A stretch of 6,324 nucleotides of DNA from Candidatus Wirthbacteria bacterium CG2_30_54_11 (GTDB lineage: Bacteria; Patescibacteriota; CG2-30-54-11), in NCBI GenBank assembly GCA_001873755.1, contig MNZT01000031.1:1-6324 (forward strand), given 5' to 3'. Within the stretch, counting starts at the first letter, position 1. The number at the start of each line of letters is the position of its first letter. Under the pieces are notes generated by a model. The model was given only the letters and a program-made list of their open reading frames with translations. It was not told the origin of the DNA and searched no databases. Below are positions 5,183 to 6,324 of the stretch, in pieces. The translations under genes and the position numbers were made by a program.

Positions 5183-5893
5183 ATGAAACCGGATATCAGC
5201 ATCGTCATCCCCGCCTATCGGGAGGAGAAATTACTTCCTGCCTGTCTGCAGTCGATCAAAGACCAGAAGGGGAATTTTACAGTAGAAGTGATCGTTTCTA
5301 TTCTGCCAGGAGGAGATCAGACGGAGACTATAGCCCGGGCGAGCGGAGCCGAAGTGATCATCCACGACCAGAAGGGTGGCTATAACGGCAGGATCGTGGG
5401 ATTCCACAGAGCAAAGGCTGATATCGTTGCGACGACTGATGCTGATGCCCAGCTCCCATCTGAATGGATAGAGAACGTAATGGGATGTTTTGGAAATGAT
5501 ACCTCACTCGTGGCCATCACTGGACCGATTCGTTTGAATGCTTCTCCCTGGTTTTACCGTTTTGGAAATACTCTTCTGGTACCGTTCACCGATATCATCT
5601 ATAGAATGATAACTGGGTACTTTCTATGCAGGGCCGGGAATTTTGCGATCCGAACAGACGCCTATGTGCGGTCAGGTGGATTTCATCCGGTTCCCATGGA
5701 GGATATAGACCTGTCCCGTCGTCTGCACAAGCTTGGCCGGATCCACTATGCTTTTTCTCTGCCTGTTCTCGTTTCTGACCGCAGATATAGAGGGAGGATG
5801 GGTAGATTTCTCTGGGAATGGATCAGTAGTATCGTCAACTATATTCTGCTGTCTAGGAAAGAAGTCACTACTACATACGAAGATATCCGATAG
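5183..5893 (+). CDS. Family 2 glycosyltransferase
   Basis: The protein is 236 residues, a complete small GT-A family 2 glycosyltransferase. It opens DISIVIPAYREEKLLPACLQ, has the metal-binding DXD region TTDADAQLPSEWI (84-95), then GNFAIRTDAYVRSGGF (152-167) and the catalytic-base region MEDIDLSRRLHKLG (172-185), followed by SDRRYRGRMGRF (198-209). The end is hydrophobic and aromatic (FLWEWISSIVNYILL, 209-223), which could lie against the membrane. It would transfer a sugar from a nucleotide donor to an unknown acceptor. An oddity is the first nucleotide-binding segment. The family usually has a VVDxxSxDGT-like motif; here it is VSILPGGDQT (38-47), with isoleucine where the base-binding Asp is expected, though the second Asp (D45) remains. 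The ATG at 5183 has GAGG (5174-5177) 5 bases upstream. It is the first gene after the promoter at 5112 and is 26 bases from the next gene. It is not a close copy of the glycosyltransferase at 870. Confidence 0.92.
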   Translation: MKPDISIVIPAYREEKLLPACLQSIKDQKGNFTVEVIVSILPGGDQTETIARASGAEVIIHDQKGGYNGRIVGFHRAKADIVATTDADAQLPSEWIENVMGCFGNDTSLVAITGPIRLNASPWFYRFGNTLLVPFTDIIYRMITGYFLCRAGNFAIRTDAYVRSGGFHPVPMEDIDLSRRLHKLGRIHYAFSLPVLVSDRRYRGRMGRFLWEWISSIVNYILLSRKEVTTTYEDIR

Positions 5894-5919
5894 GTGATCG
5901 TGCATAATGAGTATCTGAG

Positions 5920-6324
5920 ATGATGAATTCTTTTACGAATAATGTTGTGCTCGACGCCTACGCGATCGCGACCAAAGCACTGACCGCCTGCAGTGTCGAG
6001 CAGGGTATCGTGGCCGGAGGGCATCATTTCGTGGACCTGTGGGCGCGCGATAGTCTTTTTGCTTGTCTCGGAGCGCTTTCGGCAGGAAATACGGATATCG
6101 CCAGGCGGACGATCACGAGTTTCCTCGACGGGCAACAGAGAGACGGCCTCCTACCTTACCGTCTGCTCAGAGCACCGTCGAGCGTTGGCAAATATCGTGG
6201 CCACCCCAGATATTTTGCTGAACCGAAGGCCAATTACCGTTCTCATCAGTCAGGAGGGATCGTCCCGGATGGTGGGCTTATGACGGTGCAGGCTGCTCAG
6301 GCGTATCTGTCAGTCAGTGAAGAT
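5920..6324 (+). CDS. Glycogen-debranching-like (amylo-alpha-1,6-glucosidase type) glycoside hydrolase, N-terminal part
   Basis: The frame is open from ATG 5920 to the window end (135 residues, no stop), so the 3' part lies outside. An early stretch reads VAGGHHFVDLWARDSLFACL (31-50), resembling the WxRD-containing region of debranching-type (alpha/alpha)6-barrel glucosidases. It is followed by ARRTITSFLDGQQRDGLLPY (61-80), with the Q-x-x-D-G-L-x-P pattern of those enzymes, and by a PDGGLMTVQAAQAYL helix (116-130). By family it would hydrolyse alpha-glucosidic bonds in a glycogen-like or related glucan, but the substrate cannot be told from this part. It starts without the domain that precedes the catalytic barrel in many debranching enzymes. 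An in-frame TGA at 5908-5910 limits the start to 5920 or the next codon (also ATG, 5923). No good Shine-Dalgarno sequence is seen, only GAGA directly before the ATG, so translation may depend on the upstream gene. Confidence 0.8.
   Translation, partial: MMNSFTNNVVLDAYAIATKALTACSVEQGIVAGGHHFVDLWARDSLFACLGALSAGNTDIARRTITSFLDGQQRDGLLPYRLLRAPSSVGKYRGHPRYFAEPKANYRSHQSGGIVPDGGLMTVQAAQAYLSVSED

Noticed and set aside
870..5893. Both glycosyltransferase frames span exactly 711 bases, suggesting duplication
   Set aside because: The two proteins differ in motif wording and order outside the shared GT-A elements, and the equal length appears to be chance.
1..6324. Absence of TAA stops as a sign of an altered genetic code
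   Set aside because: Six gene ends are too few to judge. TAG and TGA both act as ordinary stops here, directly followed by ribosome binding sites, new genes or the terminator region.
1..6324. tRNA or rRNA genes, CRISPR arrays, insertion sequences or attachment sites
   Set aside because: I saw no regularly spaced repeats, transposase motifs, terminal inverted repeats or tRNA-like cloverleaf. The window is almost fully covered by + strand genes.

Overview
The window is bacterial: it carries an ECF-type sigma factor with a membrane-bound partner, Shine-Dalgarno sequences a few bases upstream of most starts, and ATGA-type gene overlap. Composition looks slightly above 50% GC by eye. No gene here pins down a phylum, and I make no species assignment. 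All recognisable genes are on the + strand. The six true gene ends use TAG four times and TGA twice, and TAA never.

Layout. (1) 1-1580 is the tail of an operon. It holds the C-terminal end of an ABC exporter ATPase (cut by the window edge), a YjbQ/UPF0047 protein, and a GT-A family 2 glycosyltransferase of the polyprenyl-phosphate sugar transferase type. The glycosyltransferase is interrupted by one in-frame TAG at 1323-1325, and its conserved C-terminal part continues in the same frame to 1580. (2) 1641-5032 is a signalling pair: an ECF sigma factor and, overlapping it by 4 bases, a 931-residue single-pass membrane protein. I read that protein as an anti-sigma factor carrying its own sensor: a short cytoplasmic part, one transmembrane helix, an RseB/LolA-like domain with a Ser/Gly/Thr-rich insert, then two diverged copies of a DUF4367-like domain. 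A strong intrinsic terminator at 5064-5093 closes this unit. (3) 5112-6324 is a new transcription unit with a good sigma-70-type promoter (5112-5140). It contains a second small family 2 glycosyltransferase and the N-terminal part of a glycogen-debranching-like (amylo-alpha-1,6-glucosidase-type) glycoside hydrolase that runs off the window.

How it fits together (inference). The flanking genes concern export and glycan handling: an ABC exporter, two glycosyltransferases and a glucosidase-like enzyme. The sigma/anti-sigma pair has the form of an envelope-sensing switch. The unusual element is that anti-sigma tether, RseB-like sensor and paired DUF4367-like domains appear to be fused in one polypeptide. 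The broken glycosyltransferase lies directly upstream of the sigma gene with no clear terminator between them, so the two may be transcriptionally linked.
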